DNA of 64,000 nucleotides from Teichococcus aerophilus (GTDB lineage: Bacteria > Pseudomonadota > Alphaproteobacteria > Acetobacterales > Acetobacteraceae): contig NZ_JACTVA010000008.1 in assembly GCF_014490485.1 (NCBI RefSeq), positions 62,001 through 126,000 of the forward strand, read 5' to 3'. Below are positions 1 through 8,252 of the stretch, one piece after another (the stretch's first letter is position 1; each line of letters begins with the position of its first letter). A program made the position numbers and the translations under genes. A model generated the notes under the pieces. The model saw only the letters and a program-made list of their open reading frames with translations. It was not told where the DNA came from and made no database searches.

Positions 1-570
1 CAGCCGGATGAGCCCGTTGGGGAGCACTTCCAGCGGAATGGTGTCGTACTCGCCGCTCCAGGCCGGGGAAGTCCGGGCGAAGCAGGTGCGGGCATCGTGC
101 AGCACGAAGCGGCGGGCGGGGAAATCGATCTCCACCTCCGACGTGCCGAGGAAGTCCGCGCCGATCAGCCCCACCATCGGCAGGCTGCCCGGCCGGCTGT
201 GGGTCATCACCGGCAGGGTCAGCCGCTGCATCTCCCGCTCGCCGATGCGCATCTGCTGCACCAGCGCGTTGCGCTGCTGGGACACGCCGCCGATGCCGCG
301 CGCGGTGGTGTTGCGCATCCGGTCCGGCGGCAGGCGCAGGGCGGCCGCGCTCTCGGCGAACAACGCGGTGGCGGTGGCGCCGGTATCCACCATGAAAGGC
401 AGGCGCGTGCCGTTGATCTCCGCCGGCACCACCGGCTTGCCGCCGGCCAGCGAGATCGGCAGCACATCGCCCTGGCTGAAGTCGCACGGCGTCGCGCAGG
501 CCGCCAGCAGCGCGGACGCCACCAGCACCAACCCGCGCAGGGCCCGCCGCAACCCGGCAGGCCTCACCAC
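1..570 (-). CDS. Retropepsin-like aspartic protease lipoprotein (partial, C-terminus outside window)
   Basis: 190 codons are visible and the frame runs off the left edge. The chosen start is GTG at 570; a second in-frame GTG at 567 overlaps the yaiI stop as GTGA. A hydrophobic leader ends in a lipobox LAAC (Cys about residue 25), so the protein is probably a lipid-anchored periplasmic protein. The clan AA signature FMVDTGAT (catalytic Asp about residue 62) is followed by the flap-like region and GLIGADFLG, as in single-domain retropepsin-like proteases that act as dimers. It is last in a leftward operon after yaiI. The family is clear; the substrate is unknown. Confidence 0.8.
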   Translation of the reverse strand, partial: MVRPAGLRRALRGLVLVASALLAACATPCDFSQGDVLPISLAGGKPVVPAEINGTRLPFMVDTGATATALFAESAAALRLPPDRMRNTTARGIGGVSQQRNALVQQMRIGEREMQRLTLPVMTHSRPGSLPMVGLIGADFLGTSEVEIDFPARRFVLHDARTCFARTSPAWSGEYDTIPLEVLPNGLIRL

Positions 571-1064
571 TCGATTGGCCGCCACAGCGCCACGGGCGGC
601 GATGCCTTGGCGCGGATCGCCGCCTGCAATTCCGTCTCCAGCGCGGAGAGGAAGCGGGATTTGTCGGAACCCTGCATTGGCGCCGGGCCGCGCGTGGTGG
701 CGCCGGTGGAACGCAGATGCTCCGCCACCGCACGCCCGGCCAGGGCACCGCCGATATTGTCGGTGGTCCAGACCGTGCCGTTATGCTTCAGCGCCCGCGC
801 GCCCTTGGCCAGGCAGCGCGAGGCCAGTGGGATATCGGCGGTGACGCAGACATCGTGCTCGCTGATATGCTCGGCGATCCAGTCATCCGCGATATCCGCG
901 CCGGCATCGACGATGACGCGCTTCACCCAGTCCACCTCCGGCAGGCGGATGCCGCGCGCCCCGTTGCTGACGACATGCACGATGAGGCCGAGGCGCTCCG
1001 CCACGCGGAACACCTCGTCCCGCACCGGGCAGGCATCGGCGTCGATATAGACGTCAGGCTTCAA
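564..1064 (-). CDS. yaiI: YaiI/YqxD family protein (UPF0178)
   Basis: A 166-aa protein of full family length. The N-terminal YIDADACPVRDEV with conserved Asp/Cys and the later VTADIPLASRCL and DNIGGALAGRAV segments are diagnostic of the YaiI/YqxD (DUF188) family, a PIN-like fold of unproven function. The start is TTG at 1064, which overlaps the stop of the upstream amidohydrolase as TTGA. That 4-bp overlap implies translational coupling and supports the unusual start codon. The next gene overlaps by GTGA. Cytosolic; no specific role can be read from the neighbours. Confidence 0.88.
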   Translation of the reverse strand: MKPDVYIDADACPVRDEVFRVAERLGLIVHVVSNGARGIRLPEVDWVKRVIVDAGADIADDWIAEHISEHDVCVTADIPLASRCLAKGARALKHNGTVWTTDNIGGALAGRAVAEHLRSTGATTRGPAPMQGSDKSRFLSALETELQAAIRAKASPPVALWRPIEW

Positions 1065-2356
1065 CCGGAGACATCCGCAAGCCAGCGCGTGACCACGGCG
1101 CAGGCACTGGCGAAATCCTCCATCCGCATGGCTTCGTGCGGATTGTGGCTGCCATTCTGGTTGCGAACGAACAGCATGCCAGCCGGAATGCCCGCAGCCG
1201 CGAAAGCCGCCGCGTCATGCCCGCCGCCCGAGGCCATCTCGATATGCCGCACGCCGCTGGCTTCCGCCGCGCGCGCCAACCCGGCCCGCACCTCGGCATC
1301 CATCGGCGAGGCCAGCGAGCCCGTCTCCGGCCCCAGGTCGAACCGCACGCCACGCCGCGCCTCGATCTCCGGCACCAGCACTGCGAGGCGCGCGAAGATG
1401 GCGTCCACGCTGCCCGGGTTCACGCTGCGCACATCCAGCATGAAGTTGGCCTCGCCAGGGATCTTGGTGAAGCCGGCCTCGGCGGTGGTGGCCAGGGTGC
1501 AGAATGTGCAGACCAGCCTGTGGCCCTGCGCCTCCAGCAACGCCCATTCCTCGTCCAGGCCCAACGCCAGCTCCGCCAGCGCGATGGCGGCGTCCCGGCG
1601 GTAGCGGCGCGGCGTGCCGCCGGAGTGGTTGTACTCGCCCAGCACCCGCCCCTGCCGCAGCCGGCGGGAACCGGGAATGCCGGTAACGACGGCGACCGGA
1701 ATCTCCTCCGCATCCAGCACCGGGCCCTGCTCGATATGCAGTTCCAGGAAGGCGGCGGTGTTGTCCGGCGTCAGCACGCGCTCGCCCCGCACGGCGAAAT
1801 CGGGGTCGAAGCCCTCCTCCCGCATGTGGTCGGCGAGCGACCGGCCGGTATCCTGCCGCTTCACCTGCAGCTCGGCCGCCTTCAGCATGCCCAGCGCGCC
1901 ACGGCTGCCGGGGTAGGAGGTGGGGAACCAAGCCCCCGCCTCCTCCGCCCGCGTGGCGATGACGGTGATGTCCCGCGCCGGCTGGAAGCCCGCGCGCTTC
2001 AGCCCGGCCACGGCGGCCAGCCCGGCCAGCACGCCGGCGGCGCCATCGAAATTGCCGCCTTCCTTGACGGAATCCAGGTGGCTGCCCAGCAGCACGCGCT
2101 TCGCCGTGCGGTCGGCACCCGGCAGGGTCATGTACAGGTTACCCACCGGGTCCGCCTGCACCTCCAGCCCCAGCGCCTCGGCTTCCCGCCGCGCCAGGGC
2201 GTGGGCCATCCGCTCACCGGGGCCGTAGGCGTCACGGGTGACGCCCAGACCGTCGGTGCTGTTGGCACGCAGCTCATCGAACATCCGTGACGCCAGATCG
2301 GTATCCGGCGTCAGGTTGCTGCGCACGGCTTCAGACACCGCCGACGACCCCGCCAT
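1061..2356 (-). CDS. M20 family Zn-dependent amidohydrolase (allantoate / N-carbamoyl-amino acid hydrolase type)
   Basis: A 431-aa cytosolic metallo-amidohydrolase. Binuclear metal ligands are visible: GSHLDS (His93), GGNFDGAAGV (bridging Asp104), the RAEE pair near residue 138, LELHIEQGPVLD (His207) and the C-terminal GSHNPHEAM. This set is typical of AllC/HyuC/beta-ureidopropionase enzymes, which hydrolyse allantoate, N-carbamoyl-L-amino acids or ureidopropionate. Sequence alone does not separate these substrates, and no hydantoinase or allantoinase gene is nearby. Its start (ATG 2356) lies 26 bp inside the end of the upstream SDR gene and its stop overlaps yaiI, so it sits in the middle of a tight operon. 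Confidence 0.87.
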   Translation of the reverse strand: MAGSSAVSEAVRSNLTPDTDLASRMFDELRANSTDGLGVTRDAYGPGERMAHALARREAEALGLEVQADPVGNLYMTLPGADRTAKRVLLGSHLDSVKEGGNFDGAAGVLAGLAAVAGLKRAGFQPARDITVIATRAEEAGAWFPTSYPGSRGALGMLKAAELQVKRQDTGRSLADHMREEGFDPDFAVRGERVLTPDNTAAFLELHIEQGPVLDAEEIPVAVVTGIPGSRRLRQGRVLGEYNHSGGTPRRYRRDAAIALAELALGLDEEWALLEAQGHRLVCTFCTLATTAEAGFTKIPGEANFMLDVRSVNPGSVDAIFARLAVLVPEIEARRGVRFDLGPETGSLASPMDAEVRAGLARAAEASGVRHIEMASGGGHDAAAFAAAGIPAGMLFVRNQNGSHNPHEAMRMEDFASACAVVTRWLADVSG

Positions 2357-3119
2357 CGATCAGGTGGATGCGGCCAGTGGTGTAGGCGGCGCGGTCGGAC
2401 GCCAGGAAGGCGCCCATCGGGCCGAACTCGGCGGGCACGCCGTAGCGGCCGGCCGGGATGGTCTTGCTGCGGGCCTCGATAATGTCCTCCGGCGTCTTGC
2501 CGGCCTTCTGCGCGGCACCGGCGGCCAGCTCCACGCTGCGGTCCGTGCGGATGGCGCCGGGGGCCAGGATGTTGCAGGTCACGCCATCGCCGGCCACTTC
2601 CGCCGCCAGCGTCTTGTTCCAGCCGACGATCGCGGCACGCAGGGTGTTGGACAGCGCCAGGTTCGGCAGCGGGTTCACCATGCCGGACGAGCCGATGGCG
2701 ATGATCCGCCCCCATTTCTGCGCCCGCATCGCCGGCAGCACCTGCGTCGCCACCCGGATGGGGGAGAGCACGATGCGCTGGAACCAGGTGGTCAGGTCTT
2801 CCTGCTTGATGTCGGCGGCGGTGCATTGCGGCGGGCCACCATGGTTCAGCACCAGGATGTCAATGCCACCCAGCGCGGCCACGGCCTTCTGCACCAGCGC
2901 GTCCATCTGCTCGCCATGCGCCACGTCGGCCGGGATGCCGACGGCGTTGGCGGCGCCCAGCGCCTTCAGCTCGGCCGCCACTCGGTCCAGGCTAGCCTGG
3001 TCACGGCCGGACACGGCGATGGACACGCCCTCTTCCGCCAGCGCATCCGCCACCGAGCGGCCGAGGCCCTTCGAGCCACCCATCACCAGGGCGCGACGCC
3101 CCTTGAGACCCAGATCCAT
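2331..3119 (-). CDS. Atypical SDR family oxidoreductase lacking the catalytic Tyr/Lys
   Basis: A 262-aa Rossmann protein. It opens with MGGSKGLGRS, an altered TGxxxGxG nucleotide motif, and has NHGG in place of NNAG. The active-site Ser pair (144/145) is present, but the Tyr expected near residue 157 and the Lys four residues later fall in NLALSNTLRAA, where both are absent. This matches the known BKR-like SDR subgroup that lacks a perfect catalytic tetrad. Start ATG 3119 was preferred over an upstream in-frame start because a GGGAG-type Shine-Dalgarno lies just before it. First gene of the leftward operon. Reaction unknown; it may not be a classical reductase. Confidence 0.85.
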   Translation of the reverse strand: MDLGLKGRRALVMGGSKGLGRSVADALAEEGVSIAVSGRDQASLDRVAAELKALGAANAVGIPADVAHGEQMDALVQKAVAALGGIDILVLNHGGPPQCTAADIKQEDLTTWFQRIVLSPIRVATQVLPAMRAQKWGRIIAIGSSGMVNPLPNLALSNTLRAAIVGWNKTLAAEVAGDGVTCNILAPGAIRTDRSVELAAGAAQKAGKTPEDIIEARSKTIPAGRYGVPAEFGPMGAFLASDRAAYTTGRIHLIDGGVVGGV

Positions 3120-3268
3120 TTCTCTTCTCCCACTCTCGCCGTGTGAATCGGCGCGGACGGTGAACGTAACGCCTGGCGAAGGCAAGACCACCCCCCCCTC
3201 TTGGCGAACCGTCCTCCCGCCGCCAAGCTGGGGCGAGGAAACGCCGAGACCGACGGAGAATACCGCCC

Positions 3269-4240
3269 ATGTCCAAGCCCCTGCTGCTGCTGACCCGCCA
3301 CTTCCCCACGGCGGTGGAGGCCCGCGCCGCGCGCGACTACGCCACCATCCCCAACGCGGCCGACACGCCGATGACGGGTGAAGAAATTGCCGCCGCCGCC
3401 GCGCATACCCAGCCCGCCGGCATCCTCTGCGCCGCCGGGGACGCCTTCAACGCCACCACCATCCAAGCGCTGCCGGAGAGCGTGAAGATCATCGCCACCT
3501 TCAGTGTCGGCACCGACCATATCGACCTGCAGGCGGCGGCCTCGCGCGGCATCCTGGTGGCCAACACGCCGGATGTGCTGAGCGTGGCGACGGCCGAGAT
3601 CGCCATGCTGCTAATCCTCTCCGCCGCCCGCCGCGGCGGCGAGGCGGAGCGGATGCTGCGCGCCCGCGAATGGGCCGGCTGGGCGCCGACGCAGCTGATG
3701 GGCGTGACGCTGGAGAACAAGAAGCTCGGCATCCTCGGAATGGGGCGGATCGGCCAGGCGCTGGCGAAGATGGCGCGCGGCTTCGGGATGGAGATCCACT
3801 ACCGCAACCGCAACCCACTGCCGGAGTCCGAGGCCCAGGGCGCCATCTACCATGCCGACGACACCGCCTTCCTGGGTGCGATCGACGTGCTGTCCATGCA
3901 CATCCCGGGCGGGGCGGCGACGCGGCACTGGCTGGATGCGCGGCGGATCGCGCAGCTGCGCCCCGGTTCCATTGTAGTGAATACCGGCCGTGGCTCCACG
4001 GTGGATGACGTGGCGCTGTGCGCCGCACTCGCCAGCGGCCACCTGCGCGCCGCCGGGCTGGACGTCTTCGACGGCGAGCCGCGCATTCATGAAGGTTACT
4101 ACACGACGCCGAGCCTGGTGTTGCTGCCGCATCTGGGCAGCGCCACGGTGGAAACCCGTGACGCCATGGGCTTCCGGGCGCTGGACAACCTGGACGCTGT
4201 GCTGCTGCGGGGCGAGGCGCCGCCCCACCGCGTCGGGTAA
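3269..4240 (+). CDS. D-isomer-specific 2-hydroxyacid dehydrogenase (glyoxylate/hydroxypyruvate reductase type)
   Basis: 323 aa, the usual length. The NAD(P)-binding GMGRIGQA lies near residue 155. The catalytic triad is visible as Arg in VVNTGRGS, Glu in DVFDGEPR and His in LLPHLGSATVETRDAM. The family reduces 2-keto acids such as glyoxylate or hydroxypyruvate to D-2-hydroxyacids in the cytosol. A GGAGA Shine-Dalgarno precedes the start. The gene stands alone, divergent from the SDR operon and closed by an intrinsic terminator. A glycerate kinase and a pyruvate kinase lie 54 kb downstream; a joint glycerate route is possible but not shown. Confidence 0.88.
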   Translation: MSKPLLLLTRHFPTAVEARAARDYATIPNAADTPMTGEEIAAAAAHTQPAGILCAAGDAFNATTIQALPESVKIIATFSVGTDHIDLQAAASRGILVANTPDVLSVATAEIAMLLILSAARRGGEAERMLRAREWAGWAPTQLMGVTLENKKLGILGMGRIGQALAKMARGFGMEIHYRNRNPLPESEAQGAIYHADDTAFLGAIDVLSMHIPGGAATRHWLDARRIAQLRPGSIVVNTGRGSTVDDVALCAALASGHLRAAGLDVFDGEPRIHEGYYTTPSLVLLPHLGSATVETRDAMGFRALDNLDAVLLRGEAPPHRVG

Positions 4241-4268
4241 AGCCGGCCACAGATTGCCAGGGCGTAAC

Positions 4269-4303
4269 GGGCGCCGGCCCTGAGGTCGGCGCCCTTCTTT
4301 TTT
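4269..4303 (+). terminator. Intrinsic terminator of the 2-hydroxyacid dehydrogenase gene
   Basis: GGGCGCCGGC (4269-4278) pairs with GTCGGCGCCC (4285-4294) with one G-T wobble, and is followed by TTCTTTTTT. It lies 29 bp after the stop codon. Confidence 0.85.
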
Positions 4304-4314
4304 CCCGTTTCCAT

Positions 4315-4330
4315 GACTAACCGGATAGTC
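4315..4330. promoter_or_regulatory. Inverted repeat GACTA-N6-TAGTC upstream of the MHS transporter
   Basis: GACTA (4315-4319) and TAGTC (4326-4330) form perfect 5-bp arms around ACCGGA, about 185 bp before the transporter start. The rest of the 4304-4515 gap shows no gene. A regulator binding site is possible, but none is encoded beside it. Confidence 0.3.
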
Positions 4331-4515
4331 CATAAAATTCCCACAACCGGCGACATGACCGGCAGGACCGGTGGCCCACGAGGCCCCGGCGGGAAGGAAA
4401 GTACGTACCAATGAGGATTCCGCAGACCCGATACCGCGCCCCGCGCCCCGGCTGAACGCCGCGGGCGCAAGCACGCCTGCGGACCAAACGCCCGACAAGA
4501 ACCGGAGAGGAACCC

Positions 4516-5856
4516 ATGTCCCAAGCAGAGGCCGGCCTCCATGCCGCGCAGACGCCCCGCAAGGCCGCCCTGGCGAGCTGGATCGGCAGTGCCGTCGAAT
4601 ACTATGACTTCTTCATCTACGGCACCGCCGCGGCGCTGATCTTCCCGAAGATCTTCTTCTCCGCCGCCAACCCGCAGGCCGCCGCCATCGCATCCTTCGC
4701 CACCTTCGGCGTCGCCTACATCACGCGGCCGCTCGGCGCCGTGGCGCTCGGCCATGTGGGGGACAGGTTCGGGCGCAAGAAGGTGCTGACCTTCACGCTG
4801 CTGCTGATGGGCTTCTCCACCTTCATCATCGGCTGCCTGCCCACCTACGACCATGTCGGCATCCTGGCGCCGATCCTGCTGGTGCTGGCGCGGCTGCTGC
4901 AGGGCATCTCCGCCGCCGGCGAGCAGGCTGGCGCCAATTCCATGACGCTGGAACACGCGCCGGCCCACCGCCGCGCCTTCTTCACCAGCTTCACCCTCAG
5001 CGGCACCCAGGCGGGGCTGATCCTGGCCACGCTGGTCTTCATCCCCGTCTCCTGGCTTTCGGAAGCGCAGTTGCTGGCCTGGGGCTGGCGGATTCCGTTC
5101 TTCCTCAGCGTGCTGGTGGTCATCGTCGGCTTCTGGGTCCGCCGCACCCTGCCGGAGACGCCGGCCTTCGAGAAGGAGGAGCGCTCCGGCGCCCCCGCCA
5201 CCGTGCCCGTGGTGGCGCTGTTCCGCACCCAGTGGGCGGACGTGCTGCGGGTGATCTTCGCGGCCCTGGTCTCGGTGGTCAGCACCATCTTCAGCGTCTT
5301 CACCCTCTCCTACGCCGTCAACACGCTGCATATCGACCGCTCGACCATGCTGACGGTGCTGGTGCTGGCCAATGTCGTGGCGCTGGCGGCCATTCCGGCC
5401 TGGGCCATCCTGGCGGACCGCATCGGCCGCAAGCCTGTGTTCATCATCGGGGCGCTGGGCTGCGCGGTGCTGATCTGGCCGTATATCTGGGCCATCAGCG
5501 TGGCGAACATCCCGCTGATCTTCGTGCTTGGCATCCTGCTCTCGGGCGTCGTCTACAGTGCCGCCAACGGCGTCTGGCCGGCCCTGTATGGCGAGATGTT
5601 CGATACCCGCGTCCGCCTCTCCGGCATGGCCATCGGCACGCAGCTTGGCTTCGCGCTGGGCGGCTTCGCCCCCAGCATCAGCGCCGCCCTGCTGGGCCCG
5701 GGGCCGATGGGCTGGGTGCCGGTGGCCGTGTTCACCTCCGTCACCGCCGTCATCGCCGCCATCTCCATCATGACGGCGCGCGAAACCTACCGGACGCCGA
5801 TGGAAGAGCTGGGCGCACAGCCGGAACGCCTCGCCGGCCTGCGCCGCACCGCCTGA
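4516..5856 (+). CDS. MFS transporter, metabolite:H+ symporter (MHS) family
   Basis: A 446-aa inner-membrane protein with about 12 hydrophobic segments. The N-terminus SWIGSAVEYYDFFIYGTAAAL, followed by RPLGAVALGHVGDRFGRKK and RLLQGISAAGEQAGA, is the hallmark of the MHS family (ShiA, ProP, KgtP, citrate and dicarboxylate transporters). The start is preceded by GGAGAGGA. Substrates in the family are small organic acids, betaines or shikimate; the sequence does not decide which. Monocistronic: terminators lie before the promoter region and directly after the stop. Confidence 0.88.
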   Translation: MSQAEAGLHAAQTPRKAALASWIGSAVEYYDFFIYGTAAALIFPKIFFSAANPQAAAIASFATFGVAYITRPLGAVALGHVGDRFGRKKVLTFTLLLMGFSTFIIGCLPTYDHVGILAPILLVLARLLQGISAAGEQAGANSMTLEHAPAHRRAFFTSFTLSGTQAGLILATLVFIPVSWLSEAQLLAWGWRIPFFLSVLVVIVGFWVRRTLPETPAFEKEERSGAPATVPVVALFRTQWADVLRVIFAALVSVVSTIFSVFTLSYAVNTLHIDRSTMLTVLVLANVVALAAIPAWAILADRIGRKPVFIIGALGCAVLIWPYIWAISVANIPLIFVLGILLSGVVYSAANGVWPALYGEMFDTRVRLSGMAIGTQLGFALGGFAPSISAALLGPGPMGWVPVAVFTSVTAVIAAISIMTARETYRTPMEELGAQPERLAGLRRTA

Positions 5857-5894
5857 CGCTGGCGGGCCGCCGGGCAAGCCCAGCGGCCACCGCC

Positions 5895-5939
5895 CAGGCC
5901 CGTCCGCCGCAGAGATGCGGCGGACGGGCCTGGCCTTTT
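5895..5939 (+). terminator. Strong intrinsic terminator after the MHS transporter
   Basis: CAGGCCCGTCCGCCGC (5895-5910) pairs perfectly over 16 bp with 5917-5932 around the loop AGAGAT, followed by GCCTTTT. It sits between two convergent transporter genes, so it may work in both directions. Confidence 0.85.
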
Positions 5940-6004
5940 GTCGGCGGCGTGTTCGGGCGGCACCGTCTCGGGTCATCACGCAGCGGCCTCGCGGCGGCGT
6001 CGCT

Positions 6005-7234
6005 TCACTCGCCGCCGGGTGCATCCGGCGGGCGGCCCGCCAAGAGCTGGCACAGCACCGCCACCATGGCGAAGCCCAGCATGATCAGCGGCATGCTCCA
6101 GGCCACAGGCATGGCGATGGCACCCACCATCGCCGCCCCGCCGGCGCCGATCACCATGTGGATCGCACCCATCACCGCGCTGGCCGTGCCCGCCGCGCCC
6201 TTCACCGAGAGCAGCGCCAGCCCGATGGCCGGCGGCCCCATGAAGCCGACGCCGACCTGGGACAGGACGACGCAGCCGATGGCGCCGAAGGCCGTCAGCA
6301 GCCCGGACGTCGTCAGCCCCAGGAACAGCACTGCCCCCAGCAGCATCAGCGCGATGCCGGCCTGGATGCGGCGGTGGAAGCCCATGCCCAGGCGCGGCGC
6401 CAGCAGGCCGCCGACCAGAAAGCCCATCGGGTAGCAGGCCGTCGCCAGGCTGAGCTGCACCGGGGACCAGCCGAACAGGCCGCCGAACAGGGCCTGCGCG
6501 CCCGCGACCTCGACATACGCGCCACCGAAGGCCGCGCCGGGGATGAGCGTGTAGAGCAGGAAGGGCCGGTTGCCGAGCACGGTGCGGTAGCCGCCCAGAA
6601 CCGCCGCCACGCCACCGCCGGTGCGGTTCCGGTGCGTCTCCGGCAGCGCCCAGAGCGTCGCCACCAGCGCCGCCAGCCCGGCCGCCACACTGACCGCCAG
6701 CGCGGCGCGCCAGCTGGAGGAACCGGCGATGGCACCGCCCATGATCGGCGCCAGACCCGGCATGACGGCCATGGCCAGCGTCAGCAGCGACATGGCGCGC
6801 AGGAAGTGGTCGCCCACATAGCGGTCCCGCGCGATGGCACGCGGCAGCGCCAGCCCGGCGCTGGCCCCCAGCCCCTGCATCAGCCGGGCGACCAGCAGCA
6901 TGGCGCCATGGGTGGCGAAGGTCGCCGCCAGGCTGGCCAGCACGTACAGTACCAGCCCCGCCAGCAGCACCGGCCGCCGCCCCACCCGGTCCGACACCGG
7001 GCCGACCACCAGTTGCCCGAACGCCAGCCCGGCCAGCACGGCGGACATGATCACCCCCGCCGAGCCGGCACCGAGCCCCATCTCCACCGCGATGGTGTTG
7101 AGCGAGGGCACGACGATGTTCGTCGCCATCTGACCGAGGGCGGTCAACGACATCAACAGCAGCAGCGCGCCGGCCGTGGCCGGGCCGGAATCCTCCCGGC
7201 CTGCTGGCGGCGCCCCTGGGGTGGGTGGGGTCAT
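6005..7234 (-). CDS. MFS drug efflux transporter, Bcr/CflA family
   Basis: A 409-aa protein with about 12 membrane segments. The first transmembrane segment has the Bcr/CflA-like ATNIVVPSLNTIAVEMG, followed by the MFS motif A region GPVSDRVGRRPVLLAG and RLMQGLGASAGLALPRAIARD. Such proteins expel drugs or metabolites by proton antiport. ATG 7234 is preferred over the in-frame ATG at 7309 because AAGGA lies at the right distance. It is divergent from a LysR gene, the likely regulator, with a 124-bp shared intergenic region holding a palindrome at the LysR start. Confidence 0.87.
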   Translation of the reverse strand: MTPPTPGAPPAGREDSGPATAGALLLLMSLTALGQMATNIVVPSLNTIAVEMGLGAGSAGVIMSAVLAGLAFGQLVVGPVSDRVGRRPVLLAGLVLYVLASLAATFATHGAMLLVARLMQGLGASAGLALPRAIARDRYVGDHFLRAMSLLTLAMAVMPGLAPIMGGAIAGSSSWRAALAVSVAAGLAALVATLWALPETHRNRTGGGVAAVLGGYRTVLGNRPFLLYTLIPGAAFGGAYVEVAGAQALFGGLFGWSPVQLSLATACYPMGFLVGGLLAPRLGMGFHRRIQAGIALMLLGAVLFLGLTTSGLLTAFGAIGCVVLSQVGVGFMGPPAIGLALLSVKGAAGTASAVMGAIHMVIGAGGAAMVGAIAMPVAWSMPLIMLGFAMVAVLCQLLAGRPPDAPGGE

Positions 7235-7345
7235 GATGGGTCCTTGGTCGCATCCGGGGGTCGCGTCCGGCGGGAACGCGCGGCATGCCGCATCGCACAA
7301 AGTGGACAAGCGGCGGCGTGTCCAATAGTGATTGCCGCTGCCCTT

Positions 7346-7360
7346 ATAAGCCTGGCTTAT
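7346..7360. promoter_or_regulatory. LysR-type palindrome overlapping the lysR start codon
   Basis: ATAAGCCTGGCTTAT is a perfect 15-bp inverted repeat around a central T and contains the T-N11-A signature of LysR operators (T7347, A7359). Its right end includes the A and T of the regulator ATG, so binding would cover the translation start. Confidence 0.65.
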
Positions 7361-8234
7361 GCAAAACCTCGAACTTCGTCATCTGCGCTGCCTCGTCGCG
7401 ATCGACGAGGAGCGGAATTTCAGCCGCGCTGCGTCGCGCCTGGGCATGACCCAGCCCGCCATCAGCCAGCTCCTGAAGCGGATCGAAGATCTGGCGGGCC
7501 ACCGGCTGGTGAAGCGCAGCCGCGCCGCCGTCATCCTGACGCCGCTGGGTGAGGACGTGGTGCGGCACGCCCGCAAGGCGGTTCTGGCAGTGGACCGCGC
7601 CCTGGCGGAAGCGGGCCGAAACCTACGTGGCGAAAGCGGCCGCCTGCGGGTCGGGCTGAGCGTGCCGTCCCTGCATGGCGGCATACCCGCCCTGATCCGC
7701 CGCTTCCGCGCCGAGCGCCCCGGTATCACGGTGGAGATGAGCATTGTCTCCAGCCAGGCGCAGCCAGCGGAGCTGCTGGCCGACCGGATCGACGTCACCT
7801 TCGGCACCGTCGCCTACCCGCACGAGGCACTGGCGCATGACTTCATCGGCGAGGAAGCGATGCGGGTGGTGCTGCCGCGCTGGCACCGGCTGTCCGCCCT
7901 CCCCCGCATTCCGCTGGGCGAGTTGCGGGAGGATGCCTGGATCCTGCCCCCAGCGGAGTTGTCGCTGCGGCAGGAGATGGAAGGGCATTTCCGCCAAGCG
8001 GGCTTCAGCCCGCGCCTGGTGGTGGACAGCATGGACTTCGCCGCGACCTTCGGCCTGGTGCTGGCGAATACCGGCGTCGCCCTGGCCGCCGAGAGCTTCC
8101 GCGACTTCGCTGGCCCCGACCTGGTGCTGATCCCAATCGAGGGCGCCGAGCCGCGGCTGCGCCACTATCTCAGTTACCGGGTTGAAGAGGCACTACCCTC
8201 CGTCGCCGCCTTCCTGGCCATCGCCCGGCACTGA
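7359..8234 (+). CDS. LysR family transcriptional regulator
   Basis: 291 aa with the classic layout: winged HTH at about residues 4-63 (FSRAASRLGMTQPAISQLLKRIEDLAGHRLVKR) and a C-terminal periplasmic-binding-like effector domain. No Shine-Dalgarno precedes the ATG; the upstream bases are instead an operator-like palindrome, so the mRNA may be leaderless or very short-leadered. It is divergent from the Bcr/CflA exporter, which it probably controls together with its own gene. Effector unknown. Confidence 0.9.
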   Translation: MQNLELRHLRCLVAIDEERNFSRAASRLGMTQPAISQLLKRIEDLAGHRLVKRSRAAVILTPLGEDVVRHARKAVLAVDRALAEAGRNLRGESGRLRVGLSVPSLHGGIPALIRRFRAERPGITVEMSIVSSQAQPAELLADRIDVTFGTVAYPHEALAHDFIGEEAMRVVLPRWHRLSALPRIPLGELREDAWILPPAELSLRQEMEGHFRQAGFSPRLVVDSMDFAATFGLVLANTGVALAAESFRDFAGPDLVLIPIEGAEPRLRHYLSYRVEEALPSVAAFLAIARH

Positions 8235-8252
8235 ATGCGCCGCTGGGCACCC

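Noticed and set aside
4099-6024. 641-codon minus-strand frame antisense to the MHS transporter
   Set aside because: His/Arg/Gly/Gln-rich shadow typical of the strand opposite a high-GC gene; the plus-strand transporter is clear.
5976-7325. 449-codon alternative minus-strand frame over the Bcr/CflA gene
   Set aside because: Ala/Gly/Arg-rich wrong-frame translation; the 6005-7234 frame carries the MFS motifs.
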